Source: Microbacterium hydrocarbonoxydans (GTDB lineage: Bacteria; Actinomycetota; Actinomycetes; Actinomycetales; Microbacteriaceae). Taken from it: a stretch of 64,000 nt of DNA. A program made the position numbers and the translations under genes. Positions within the stretch are counted from its first letter, which is position 1. Each line of letters starts with the position of its first letter. A model generated the notes under the pieces. That model searched no databases, had not been told where the DNA came from, and worked only from the letters and a program-made list of their open reading frames with translations. Where the stretch lies: NCBI RefSeq assembly GCF_000956475.1, contig NZ_JYJB01000009.1:62001-126000 (forward strand). The letters run 5' to 3'. This document shows, piece after piece, positions 18,349-28,590 of this stretch.

Positions 18349-19220
18349 CCGGCATCTGGGGCATCGTCAATGTCACTCCCGACTCGTTCAGCGACGGCGG
18401 ACGCTACCTCGACGTCGACAGCGCCGTCGCGCGCGGGCTGAAGCTGCGCGGAGACGGAGCGAGCGTGCTCGACGTCGGTGGGGAGTCGACACGGCCGGGG
18501 GCGGAACGTGTCAGCCCCGAGACCGAGCAGCAGCGCGTGCTGCCCGTGATCGAGCAGCTGGCCGCCGCCGGCGTTCCCGTGAGCATCGACACACTCAACG
18601 CCTCGACCGCTGCGGCAGCCGTGCGGGCAGGGGCGCGTATCGTCAACGATGTGTCGGGCGGACTCGCCGACCCCGAGATGCGCGCCGCGGTCGCCGAATC
18701 GGGCGCCGACTATACGATCGGACACTGGCGCGGGTTCTCGGCCGACATGTACGCGCGCGCCGACTACCGTCGCGTCGCCCGTGAGGTCGCGGGCGAGCTG
18801 CAGGAGCGCATGGGGGAGGCTGCGGCAGCCGGCATCGCTCCCTCGAGGCTGATCGTCGACCCCGGGATCGGGTTCGCGAAGGCCGGGGCGCAGAACTGGG
18901 ACGTGCTGCGCGGGCTCGATGAGATCGTCGCGCTCGGACCGCGGGTGCTCATCGGGACCTCTCGGAAGAGGTTTCTGGCGGAGGCCCTTCGCTCCCCACG
19001 CCCCACTCCAGTCAGCGCTGGCGCGCTGACTGGAGCCTCCGGGCGCGTGGCCCCGGCTCAGGGATTCGACGAGGAGATCGAGGTCTCCGAGGCGCGTCGC
19101 GACCTCGCCACGGCGGTCACGAGCGCGCTCGCCGCGCGCGCCGGAGTCTGGGCGGTGCGCGTGCACGACGTCGCCTCGACCCGCGACGCGCTCACGATCG
19201 CGCACGCCTGGGAAGGATGA
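18345..19220 (+). CDS. folP: Dihydropteroate synthase (with a hairpin-encoded insertion)
   Basis: FolP joins pABA to the pterin pyrophosphate. The 291-aa protein has GIVNVTPDSFSDGG, then DVGGESTRPGAE, VSIDT, IVNDVSGG, IVDPGIGF and GTSRKRF, the complete DHPS set. Between GTSRKRF and the final helix (RDLATAVTSALAARAGVWAVRVHDV) lies a longer than usual segment. It is rich in Ser/Pro/Ala and followed by acidic residues, and is encoded by a strong DNA hairpin (18996-19050). The catalytic residues are untouched, so the enzyme should be active. Confidence 0.95.
   Translation: MTGIWGIVNVTPDSFSDGGRYLDVDSAVARGLKLRGDGASVLDVGGESTRPGAERVSPETEQQRVLPVIEQLAAAGVPVSIDTLNASTAAAAVRAGARIVNDVSGGLADPEMRAAVAESGADYTIGHWRGFSADMYARADYRRVAREVAGELQERMGEAAAAGIAPSRLIVDPGIGFAKAGAQNWDVLRGLDEIVALGPRVLIGTSRKRFLAEALRSPRPTPVSAGALTGASGRVAPAQGFDEEIEVSEARRDLATAVTSALAARAGVWAVRVHDVASTRDALTIAHAWEG
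18996..19050. repeat. Hairpin element inside folP
   Basis: Perfect 13-bp arms CTCCAGTCAGCGC (19006-19018) and its complement (19023-19035) enclose four bases. A further outer pair is CCACGC (18996-19001) and GCGTGG (19045-19050). It lies in frame in a variable surface segment of dihydropteroate synthase. It looks like an inserted repeat rather than protein-driven sequence. Confidence 0.7.
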
Positions 19221-19603
19221 ACATGGACTTCATGGACCAGATCGCACTGACGGGACTCACGGTGTTCGGACGCCACGGCGTCTACGCGCACGAGCGCGAG
19301 AACGGGCAGGAGTTCACGATCGATGTGCGCCTGGGCATGCAGCTGCGGCAGGCTGCGGCATCCGACGATGTCGCAGACACCGTGCACTACGGCGAACTCG
19401 CGGAGAAGATCGCGGCCGTCGTCGGCGAGGAGCCGGTGAACCTCATCGAGACGCTCGCGGAGCGCATCGCGGATGTGGCGCTCGACGACCAGCGCGTTCA
19501 TTTCGCGAGCGTGACGGTGCACAAGCCGCACGCGCCGATTCCGGTGAGCTTCGCCGATGTCTCGGTCACCGTGAACCGAGTCCGTACGGAGGATGTGGCA
19601 TGA
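19217..19603 (+). CDS. folB: Dihydroneopterin aldolase
   Basis: FolB converts 7,8-dihydroneopterin to 6-hydroxymethyl-dihydropterin and glycolaldehyde. The 128-aa protein shows LTVFGRHGVYAHERENGQEFTIDV, DTVHYGELAEKI, NLIETLAERIADVAL and VTVHKPHAPIPVSFADVSVTV, the standard motif order. Either ATG (19217 or 19223) could start it; the first overlaps folP by four bases. The length is normal. Confidence 0.95.
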   Translation: MNMDFMDQIALTGLTVFGRHGVYAHERENGQEFTIDVRLGMQLRQAAASDDVADTVHYGELAEKIAAVVGEEPVNLIETLAERIADVALDDQRVHFASVTVHKPHAPIPVSFADVSVTVNRVRTEDVA

Positions 19604-20139
19604 GCCGCAACCTCGCGAACCCGCCGCACATCCCGGGGCCCCGTGAGGGACGACCCGAAACCGTCGCGGTCGTGGCCTTCGGCGCCAACCTCGGCGACCG
19701 CGAGGACACGATCCGCAACGCGGCCGAGCGCATCGGCCGGCTCCCGCTCGTCAGTGACGTCCGGCTCTCCCCGCTGCACGAGACGGTCGCGCTCACCCTC
19801 GACGGACCCGATCCGGATGTGCCCGGCTATGTGAACGCGGTGGCGCTCGTCACGACACGCCTGGCCCCCAGCATCCTGCTCGGCATGCTGCACGCGATCG
19901 AAGACGAGAACGGTCGCGAGCGTCACCAGCGTTGGGGTGACCGCACGCTCGACCTCGACCTCATCGCCTACGGCGACGAGACCTCCACCGACCCGCACGT
20001 GCTGCTGCCGCACCCGCGGGCATTCGAGCGCCTGTTCGTCCTCGAACCGTGGCTCGAACTGGATCCGGATGCCGTGCTCCCCGGGCACGGCCTGGTCGCA
20101 GGACTCGTCGACGAGCTTCGCCGCCTGGGGCGCGGATGA
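19600..20139 (+). CDS. folK: 2-amino-4-hydroxy-6-hydroxymethyldihydropteridine diphosphokinase
   Basis: FolK pyrophosphorylates hydroxymethyl-dihydropterin for FolP. The 179-aa protein begins AFGANLGDRE near residue 23. The later RWGDRTLDLDLIAYGDE is the ATP/Mg signature, followed by LPHPRAFERLFVLEPW. It overlaps folB by four bases at its start and the next gene by four at its end. The gene order folE-P-B-K suggests one transcript from ftsH onwards. Confidence 0.96.
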   Translation: MSRNLANPPHIPGPREGRPETVAVVAFGANLGDREDTIRNAAERIGRLPLVSDVRLSPLHETVALTLDGPDPDVPGYVNAVALVTTRLAPSILLGMLHAIEDENGRERHQRWGDRTLDLDLIAYGDETSTDPHVLLPHPRAFERLFVLEPWLELDPDAVLPGHGLVAGLVDELRRLGRG

Positions 20140-20633
20140 AGCGCACCTCGGCCGGCATCCTCGTGCTCCTCGCCCTGATCGGTGCGGCGGCAGGGTTCGT
20201 CCTCGACCAGGTGCTCACGACGATGGGGCGCGCGACGTTCGCCCCCTCGTTGCTGCTGCCCGTGCTGCTCGTGATCATCGGCGGCGCGGCGCTCGCGCTC
20301 GCGTGGCCGGTGCGCAGAAGCGTTCGCACCGGCATCCGGATCGATCCCTTCCGCGCGATGCGCGCCGTGACCCTCGCGCGGGCGTCGAGCCTGCTCGGAG
20401 CCATCATGGGCGGCTTCGGCGCAGGCCTGCTGGCCTTCCTCCTGTCGCGGCCGATCGATCCGCAGGTAGGGTCGACTGTGGCGATGGTCGCCCTGATCGT
20501 GAGCTCGCTCGTGCTCGTGATCGCGGCGCTCGTCGCCGAACAGTTCTGCACCCTTCCGAAGGACCCTGATGACTCAGAACCCCGAGAGCCCGATGCCGAG
20601 CCCGGCCCCGCTGAGTTCGGCGGCAGTCACTGA
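20136..20633 (+). CDS. DUF3180 membrane protein
   Basis: This 165-aa protein has four transmembrane segments (~5-25, 36-56, 80-105, 118-138) and a Pro/Glu/Asp-rich cytoplasmic tail. It fits DUF3180, an actinobacterial family found right behind folK. No catalytic motif is seen. The ATG overlaps the folK stop (ATGA). The next gene starts 65 bases before this one ends. Its function is unknown; the steady association with folate genes may only reflect operon history. Confidence 0.82.
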   Translation: MKRTSAGILVLLALIGAAAGFVLDQVLTTMGRATFAPSLLLPVLLVIIGGAALALAWPVRRSVRTGIRIDPFRAMRAVTLARASSLLGAIMGGFGAGLLAFLLSRPIDPQVGSTVAMVALIVSSLVLVIAALVAEQFCTLPKDPDDSEPREPDAEPGPAEFGGSH

Positions 20634-21165
20634 CGCCGGCGCTCTCGATCAGGGGACGTACACGCAGCTGCGCACCGCTCGCAGCGACGCGCGCCTCGAG
20701 CTCGACGGCGTGTGGCACCAGATCTCGCCCCGTTACGTGGTCTCCCAGTTCGTGCAGAACCTGATCTTCATCGCGGTGGTCGCGATCGCCGCGCTCGTGG
20801 TGTACTTCGCATTCGAGCAGACGTGGGTGCTGATCCCCGCAGGCGTCATCATCGTGCTCACACTTGCCACGCTCATCATCCTGCCCCGGCAGGCGAGGGC
20901 GATCGGCTACATGCTGCGCGACGACGACATCGTGTTCCGCAAGGGCATCCTCTGGCAGCGCATGATCGCCGTGCCCTACGGTCGCATGCAGCTCGTCGAC
21001 ATCACGCAGGGGCCGCTCGATCGCGCGTTCGGGGTGTCGCAGCTGAAGATGGTGACGGCGGCCGCCACGACCGGCGTGCAGATCCCGGGGCTCACTCAGG
21101 AGGCCGCGGAGGCGCTGCGCGACACCCTGATCCAGGTGGCCGAGACGCGCCGGACCGGGCTGTGA
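20569..21165 (+). CDS. Bacterial PH-domain membrane protein (YdbS-like)
   Basis: The 198-aa protein has two membrane segments (~64-82 and 86-106) followed by one bPH2 domain: RAIGYMLRDDDIVFRKGILWQRMIAVPYGRMQLVDITQGPLDRAFGV. This is the YdbS layout of Bacillus, where the ydbS-ydbT pair is a membrane-protection module. GAAGGA lies five bases before the ATG at 20569. The 65-base overlap with the DUF3180 gene therefore seems real. The next gene encodes the larger YdbT-like partner and overlaps by four bases. Confidence 0.85.
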   Translation: MTQNPESPMPSPAPLSSAAVTDAGALDQGTYTQLRTARSDARLELDGVWHQISPRYVVSQFVQNLIFIAVVAIAALVVYFAFEQTWVLIPAGVIIVLTLATLIILPRQARAIGYMLRDDDIVFRKGILWQRMIAVPYGRMQLVDITQGPLDRAFGVSQLKMVTAAATTGVQIPGLTQEAAEALRDTLIQVAETRRTGL

Positions 21166-23180
21166 GCACGCAGCCCCCGACGCCGCAGGACGTCGCAGCG
21201 CCTGCGTCGGTGCCCGGGCCGCCTCCGACGCTCGCCGACGGCGAATGGCATCGGATGCATCCGCTCACCCCGCTGTTCAAGGGCGGGCTGGCGCTGATCG
21301 TGATCGGCGGGTTCCTGATCGCCAACCTGCGCGAGCGTCTGATCGCCTGGGTCGTCGACCTGTTCGAGCCCGATGCCCACTACGACCAGTACGGCGGCGA
21401 TCCGGTGGACTGGGTGCTGTCGAACAACCTCGCGCTCGTGGTGCTGCTCTCGGTGCTCGGCGTCGTGATCGTGCTGATCGCGATCTTCTGGGTGATCTGG
21501 CGGTTCCAGCAGTTCCGCATCACCGGCGACCACGTCGAGGTGCGCAAGGGCATCGTGTTCCGCTCGCACCGCAGGGCGCCGCTCGACCGCGTGCAGGGCG
21601 TGAACCTGACTCGCCCGTTCCCCGCTCGCATCATCGGGCTCGCCAAGCTCGAGGTGGTGGGTGCGGGCAACGACGCGAACGTCGAGCTCGAGTATCTGGC
21701 CACCACCAGGGCCGAGGCGGTGCGAGCCGACATCCTCCGCCTCGCCTCCGGCGCCCGTGCCGCGCGCCACGGAGCGGCTCCCGCATCCGCATTCCCGTCC
21801 GTCTCGCCGCGTGCCCAGCTGCGCGGCGAGGTGAACCACGGGGTCACCGGGATGATCAACGGGGTCGACCTCGCCGATGTGGCGCCGCAGAGCGTCGTCA
21901 GGATCCCCACGGGGCGGCTGATCGGGGCCGAGCTCATCGGCACCCTGGTGTGGGTGATCTTCTTCGGATTGATCTTCCTCATCGCAATGGGCGGAGTGCT
22001 CATAGGCGCGATCCTCGATGGCGACGCTCCCCGCGGAGCCCTCGGTATCGGCCTCGGATTCGGCATCGGCGTTCCGATGATCGTCGCGATCGTCGGAATC
22101 ACCTGGGCACGCATCTCCAAGTCCCTTCGGTATTCGATCGCGCCCACCCCCGACGGTGTGCGCATCACCTACGGTCTGCTCACGACGGTCACCGAGACTC
22201 TGCCGCCCGGCCGCATCTTCGCGGTCGAGGTGTCGCAGTCGCTGCTGTGGCGCCCGTTCGGATGGTGGACGATCAAGATCAACCGCATGGGCGGCAAGAG
22301 CGCGGCGCAGCAGCAGTCGGGCAACGCGCAGCAGTTCAACATCGTGCTGCCCGTCGGCAAGCGCGCCGACGTCGAGCGCGTGCTCGCGCTGATCCTTCCC
22401 GACGCTCCCGCCTCCGACATCCCGCTCGTGTGGGAGCACGGCATCCTCGGTCCTGTGGCGGGCGATCCGTATCGCACCATGCCGGGGCGCGCCTGGTGGC
22501 GTCGGCCCGTCTCGTGGAAGCGTCACGGCTACGCACTCACGGAGTTCGGCGTGCTCCTGCGCCGAGGCACGGTCTGGCGCAAGCTCGCGATCTTCCCGCT
22601 TGCGCGCCTTCAGGGAGTGTCGCTCTCTCAGGGGCCGATCGACCGCGCGCAGCGCGTGTCGGGCGCCCAGGTGCACTCGGTGCAGGGTCCGATCACGGGA
22701 ACGCTGTCGGGGCTCGAACGCGCGGATGCGCTCGAGCTCATCAACGGGGTGAGCCGAGCCGCTGTGCTCGCGGCGGCCCGCGATCGGACGCACCGCTGGG
22801 GCGAGCATGCAGCGGTTGCCGGCGGACCGGCGTACGCCGCACCGGGATATCCGTCGGGTGCGCCGCTGCCGCCCGCGGCGCCGCTGCCGAACGGTTCACA
22901 AGGGCCCGGCGGAACGCCGGTCTACATGCCTCCCGGCTTCGCGCCGGCTGCCGCGCCGAGCTGGTCGCCTGCACCGGGATCCTCGGATGCACCGGCGTAC
23001 CGACAGACTCCGCCTCCGCCTCCTGTGGCTCCACCGCCCGCGGTGGTTCCTCCGGCTCCGATCGTGCCGCAGGTCGATCCCGTGCCGCCGGCCGCACCGC
23101 CTGCGGCCTCTCCTCCGGCTCCGGCAGCGTCGCCGGTCAACCCCGTGCCGCCGGCGGACCCCGCGTCGACCGATGAGTGA
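21162..23180 (+). CDS. Multi-PH-domain membrane protein (YdbT-like)
   Basis: A 672-aa membrane protein starting at the GTG that overlaps the previous stop. Two membrane pairs (~40-60 with ~88-115, and ~255-285 with ~295-315) alternate with three bPH2 domains. Each repeats an R-x-P-L-x-R-[VI]-Q-G-[VI] core: RRAPLDRVQGVNL, then GRIFAVEVSQSLLWR, then LARLQGVSLSQGPIDRAQRV. The last ~120 residues are low-complexity Pro/Ala. With the preceding gene it forms a YdbS/YdbT pair expected to assemble at the inner membrane. The PH-like domains bind lipid or protein partners that are not identifiable here. Confidence 0.85.
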   Translation: MSTQPPTPQDVAAPASVPGPPPTLADGEWHRMHPLTPLFKGGLALIVIGGFLIANLRERLIAWVVDLFEPDAHYDQYGGDPVDWVLSNNLALVVLLSVLGVVIVLIAIFWVIWRFQQFRITGDHVEVRKGIVFRSHRRAPLDRVQGVNLTRPFPARIIGLAKLEVVGAGNDANVELEYLATTRAEAVRADILRLASGARAARHGAAPASAFPSVSPRAQLRGEVNHGVTGMINGVDLADVAPQSVVRIPTGRLIGAELIGTLVWVIFFGLIFLIAMGGVLIGAILDGDAPRGALGIGLGFGIGVPMIVAIVGITWARISKSLRYSIAPTPDGVRITYGLLTTVTETLPPGRIFAVEVSQSLLWRPFGWWTIKINRMGGKSAAQQQSGNAQQFNIVLPVGKRADVERVLALILPDAPASDIPLVWEHGILGPVAGDPYRTMPGRAWWRRPVSWKRHGYALTEFGVLLRRGTVWRKLAIFPLARLQGVSLSQGPIDRAQRVSGAQVHSVQGPITGTLSGLERADALELINGVSRAAVLAAARDRTHRWGEHAAVAGGPAYAAPGYPSGAPLPPAAPLPNGSQGPGGTPVYMPPGFAPAAAPSWSPAPGSSDAPAYRQTPPPPPVAPPPAVVPPAPIVPQVDPVPPAAPPAASPPAPAASPVNPVPPADPASTDE

Positions 23181-23877
23181 TCTGCAGCGGCGTGACGGTC
23201 GCCTCGGCGTCGGCATCATCGGAGCCGGCCGGGTCGGTCCCGTGATCGGCGCCGCGCTCGCCGGAGCGGGGCACGCCGTCGTCGGGATCACCTCAGGGTC
23301 TGATGACGAACGGGCCTCGGCGGTGCTGCCCGACGTGCCGGTGCTCGATGCGCTCGATGTGGTTCGCCGCAGCGAGCTGGTGGTGATCGCGGTTCCGCAC
23401 GAGCAGCTCCCGGGACTGGTCGCCGGCATAGCCGAGATCGGGGGCTGGCAGCTCGGCCAGCTCGTGCTGCACACCGACCCCGCCTATGGCATCGAAGTGC
23501 TGCGCCCGGCTGCGGAGCGCGGTGCGATCCCGCTCGCCGTGCATCCGGCGATCACCTTCACGGGAACGACGATCGACCTGCGTCAGCTGCAGGCCGGATA
23601 CGCCGCCGTGACCGCTCCGCCCGCGGTGCTGCCGATCGCGCAGGCGCTGGCGGTCGAGGTCGGGTGCGAGCCGGTGGTCGTGGCCGAGGCCGACCGAGCA
23701 GCCTACGCCGACGCGATCGAGGCGGTCACCGCGTTCTCGCGCTCGATCATCGGCCAGTCGACCGCGCAGCTGCGCGAGATCGGCGTGGAGAACCCGGGCG
23801 GATACCTCTCGGCCCTCGTGCAGTCGACCGTCGAGCGAGCGCTTCGCGAAGCATCCACGCCGCCGCCCCTGATCTGA
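23173..23877 (+). CDS. DUF2520/Rossmann-like oxidoreductase family protein
   Basis: The 234-aa protein has a dinucleotide-binding start (VGIIGAGRVGPVIGAALAGAGH), then HEQLPGLV and AVHPAITFTGTTIDL. The C-terminal helical part resembles 6-phosphogluconate/ketopantoate reductase-like dimerisation domains. Such proteins often sit beside panC and have been suggested as pantothenate-pathway reductases, but no panC is present here. The ATG overlaps the preceding gene by eight bases. The 170 bases that follow, up to lysS, contain the lysS promoter (TAAACT, 24015-24020) and no gene. Confidence 0.82.
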   Translation: MSDLQRRDGRLGVGIIGAGRVGPVIGAALAGAGHAVVGITSGSDDERASAVLPDVPVLDALDVVRRSELVVIAVPHEQLPGLVAGIAEIGGWQLGQLVLHTDPAYGIEVLRPAAERGAIPLAVHPAITFTGTTIDLRQLQAGYAAVTAPPAVLPIAQALAVEVGCEPVVVAEADRAAYADAIEAVTAFSRSIIGQSTAQLREIGVENPGGYLSALVQSTVERALREASTPPPLI

Positions 23878-24047
23878 TCCCGCCGGCCGCGCCCGTTCGC
23901 GCTGCGGAACGTCGTGCAGCGCCGCTGAGAGGCGCTCGCGCTGCTGACGTTTCTCCCGCGTGAGCGTGGAAGAGCAGCGCGAGGGTGAGGGCCGGGGGCT
24001 CAGGCTCGCGTCGGTAAACTGGATGCGACTTCCAAGGAGCCCCGCAC

Positions 24048-25608
<1,561 letters not shown>

Positions 25609-25616
<8 letters not shown>

Positions 25617-26715
25617 CTCGGCCGGCGCCGCGGGGGCCGCGTCGGAACGCCCACTCGGGCAGCATCCCGGCGCCCACCACCGTGCCCAGCAGCTCGGCCA
25701 GGCCGTACGCGGGGTCGATCTCGCGCACCAGCCTCAGATAGTGCTCCGCGTGGGTCGCGCGGCCCAGGGCCCACGACAGCCAGGCGGCGATCGTGAGGGG
25801 AGCGGGCCGTGAGTCGCGCGGCGCGCGAGCGGCGGCCAGCCGGACGACGGTGAGCGCGGTCTGGAGCCGATCGACGTCCGGAGACGGCCCGCGCCCGAGG
25901 AAGATGCTCCCCAGATCGTCGGGGGCGCGCGTGCCCGCCTCGGCGAACTCGTACTGCGCCTCGAGCGTGCGGACGCCGTCAGCGAGTGACGTCGCCCACT
26001 GCACGAGAGCGACGTCGCGCAGGAGCGGACGATCGAGACACCAGAGCAGGGCGGCGGTGGCGAACGGCGGCTGGTGGTCGGGTGACTCCAGCAGCGTCTC
26101 GAAGAACTCCGGGATGTCTTCCAGCATCACGAGTGCCGCGATGGCGAGAGGGTTCTCCGAGCCGTCGAGATGCGCGTGCTCCTCGCGGTCGAGCAGAGCG
26201 CGGATGTCGCTCAGCGCTCGTCCGACATGCTCCTTCTCGACGAGATCTGCCGTCGGTAGCTCGGCTCCGGCATGCTGATCGACCGCGAGCGGGTCCGCGG
26301 CAGGCAGCGGGGCGAGCTCGGGGTCGTCCTCGAGGTAGCTCGACCAGCCGCTCGGCGTCACGCACAGGGCGTCGACGATTCGCAGCCCGGCCTCTTCCGC
26401 ACATCCGAGCAGCTCGTCGATCTGGATGATCAGCGGCAGCACGAGCCCATCGGGCGTGGGGCACGGATCGTCGTCGCAGTAGACGACGACGGCGACGGCA
26501 TCCGCTCCCTCCACTTTCGCGATGAGACCGATGGCCGCATCCGCGTAGACGTCGGGGGAGACGTCGTCGTGCGGCAGATCCAGGCGCATGGCGCCGTGGG
26601 CGCGAGTACCGTGGAACGGAAGCAGAACCAGGCTCTGCGTCGGGGTGAATCCCGCCAGAGCGGGTACCAGGCCGAGGAACTCGGCGGAGTCGGATGCTCG
26701 GAGAAGTGTGGTCAT
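25609..26715 (-). CDS. DUF4192 family protein
   Basis: A soluble protein of 368 aa. The N-terminal pattern L-x-A-x-[DE]-x-x-x-FLGLVPALAGFTPTQSLVLLPF is typical of DUF4192, an actinobacterial family of unknown function. It includes AVVVYCDDD near residue 90 and a long helical C-terminal half. There is no signal or membrane segment. The ATG at 26715 is the first methionine that begins this conserved pattern. Its stop lies inside the last codons of lysS on the opposite strand (8-bp overlap). Confidence 0.8.
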
Positions 26716-26827
26716 TCCGAGAGTGTGCGAGCAATGCGGCGGCTGCGGGGGCTCTCCACAGGCGAAACCGCTCGAAAGCTGAAGATCGCCCAATGTGCAG
26801 TATGAGTCGCTCGCGTACCATGGAGGC

Positions 26828-27001
26828 ATGGAGAACTTCTGGCTCACGGCTGCCTGGTCGATTCTGCCGACCCTCGCCGTGTGCACGGTCTTCTACTTCG
26901 TGATCCGCAGCATCCTGCGCTTCGACCGCACCGAGCGACGCGTGCACGCCAGGATCGAAGCCGAGGAGCGCGCCGCGCGCGGTCTGCCTCCGCGCGTCTG
27001 A
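26828..27001 (+). CDS. 57-aa single-span membrane protein
   Basis: One hydrophobic segment (~6-27: WSILPTLAVCTVFYFVIRSIL) is followed by a basic/acidic amphipathic tail ending in LPPRV. I know no function. The ATG is six bases after TACCAT (26816-26821), the same leaderless layout as larger genes here, which supports it as real despite its size. It is followed by cls about 95 bases downstream, so it may be a separate unit. Confidence 0.7.
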   Translation: MENFWLTAAWSILPTLAVCTVFYFVIRSILRFDRTERRVHARIEAEERAARGLPPRV

Positions 27002-27096
27002 GCGACGTCGCCGGCATCGGTTACTGTTAGCGAGAGCGTCGGGATCCGCGCTCGCCGCGGCCATCGTCGCGGCAACGACTCGCTGAGAGGCTCCGG

Positions 27097-28557
27097 ATGA
27101 GTGCCGACGCGTGGGGACTGTGGCTCGCCGCGCTCCTCGTCGTGCTCGACCTCTCGATCCGCGTCACCGCGATCATCATCATCCCGCGCAATCGCCGCCC
27201 GACCGCCGCGATGGCCTGGCTGCTCGCGGTGTTCTTCATCCCCTACATCGGTGTTCTGCTCTTCCTGCTGATCGGCAATCCGCGGCTTCCTCGCGCCCGC
27301 CGCCGCAAGCAGGATCAGATCAACCAGTACATCCACGACACCAGCGAGCAGCTGCACTTCGGCACGCTTCGCCCCGACGCGCCCAACTGGTTCCCCCCTC
27401 TCGTCGAGATGAACCAGCGCCTGGGGGCGCTGCCGATCTCCGGCGACAACGGGGCGCACCTCATCGCCGGCTATCAGGATTCTCTGGACGCCATGGCAGA
27501 GGAGATCCGCAAGGCGACCGAGTACGTCCACGTCGAGTTCTACATCCTGCAGGCCGACGCCTCGACCGACAACTTCTTCCGCGCCCTCGAAGAGGTCTCC
27601 GCGCGCGGCGTGACCGTGCGAGTGCTTCTCGACCACTGGGCGAACCGCTGGAAGCCCCGCTATCGCGCCACGATCAGACGCCTGAACGACATGGGCGCCG
27701 ACTGGCATCTCATGCTGCCCGTCCAGCCCTTGAAGGGGCGGATGCAGCGCCCTGACCTGCGCAATCACCGCAAGCTCCTCGTGGTCGACGGCAAGGTCGC
27801 GTTCCTCGGCTCGCAGAACGTCACCGACTCGACGTACAACCTGCCCAAGAACATCAAGCGCGGCCTGCACTGGGTCGACCTGATGGTGCGCATCGACGGG
27901 CCCGTCGTACTCAGCGTCAACGCGATCTTCGTGGCCGACTGGTACAGCGAGACCGACGACATCCTCGAAGAGATCGACATCACCTCTGCGCAGCCGGGCA
28001 CGGGCGATCTCGACTGCCAGGTCGTGCCCTCGGGGCCGGGTTTCGAGGTCGAGAACAACCTGCGGCTCTTCCTCGGCCTTCTGTACGCGGCCAAAGAGAA
28101 GATCATGATCGTCAGCCCCTACTTCGTGCCCGATGAGGCGCTGCTGCTCGCGGTCACGGCGGCCGTCGACCGCGGCGTGGACGTGCAGCTCTTCGTCTCG
28201 GAAGAGGGCGATCAGGCGATGGTCTATCACGCGCAGCGCAGCTACTACGAGGCGCTTCTCAGGGCCGGCGTGCGCATCTGGATGTATCGCAAGCCGTACA
28301 TCCTGCACACCAAGAGCCTCACGATCGACGATGAGGTCGCGGTGATCGGGTCGAGCAACATGGACATGCGGTCCTTCGGCCTGAACCTCGAGGTGTCGAT
28401 GCTCGTGCGCGGCGAGGAGTTCGTCGCCGAGATGCGCGAGGTCGAGGCCGAATACCGCGCGCTCAGCCGCGAGCTGACGCTCGAGGAGTGGATGCAGCAG
28501 CCGCTCCGCTCGACGGTACTCGACAACCTCGCCCGGCTCACCTCGGCACTGCAGTAG
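27097..28557 (+). CDS. cls: Cardiolipin synthase
   Basis: Cls condenses two phosphatidylglycerols to cardiolipin at the membrane. The 486-aa protein has two N-terminal membrane segments (~5-27 and ~38-58). Two PLD domains follow, with HKD motifs RNHRKLLVVDG (~222-232) and LHTKSLTIDDEVAVIGSSNMD (~403-423). Both His, Lys and Asp sets are intact. GAGAGG stands before the ATG at good spacing. The gene is followed by an unrelated lipoprotein gene with its own -10 box. Confidence 0.93.
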   Translation: MSADAWGLWLAALLVVLDLSIRVTAIIIIPRNRRPTAAMAWLLAVFFIPYIGVLLFLLIGNPRLPRARRRKQDQINQYIHDTSEQLHFGTLRPDAPNWFPPLVEMNQRLGALPISGDNGAHLIAGYQDSLDAMAEEIRKATEYVHVEFYILQADASTDNFFRALEEVSARGVTVRVLLDHWANRWKPRYRATIRRLNDMGADWHLMLPVQPLKGRMQRPDLRNHRKLLVVDGKVAFLGSQNVTDSTYNLPKNIKRGLHWVDLMVRIDGPVVLSVNAIFVADWYSETDDILEEIDITSAQPGTGDLDCQVVPSGPGFEVENNLRLFLGLLYAAKEKIMIVSPYFVPDEALLLAVTAAVDRGVDVQLFVSEEGDQAMVYHAQRSYYEALLRAGVRIWMYRKPYILHTKSLTIDDEVAVIGSSNMDMRSFGLNLEVSMLVRGEEFVAEMREVEAEYRALSRELTLEEWMQQPLRSTVLDNLARLTSALQ

Positions 28558-28590
28558 CGACCGCCCGGAGTGCTGGATACCGTGGAGGGC

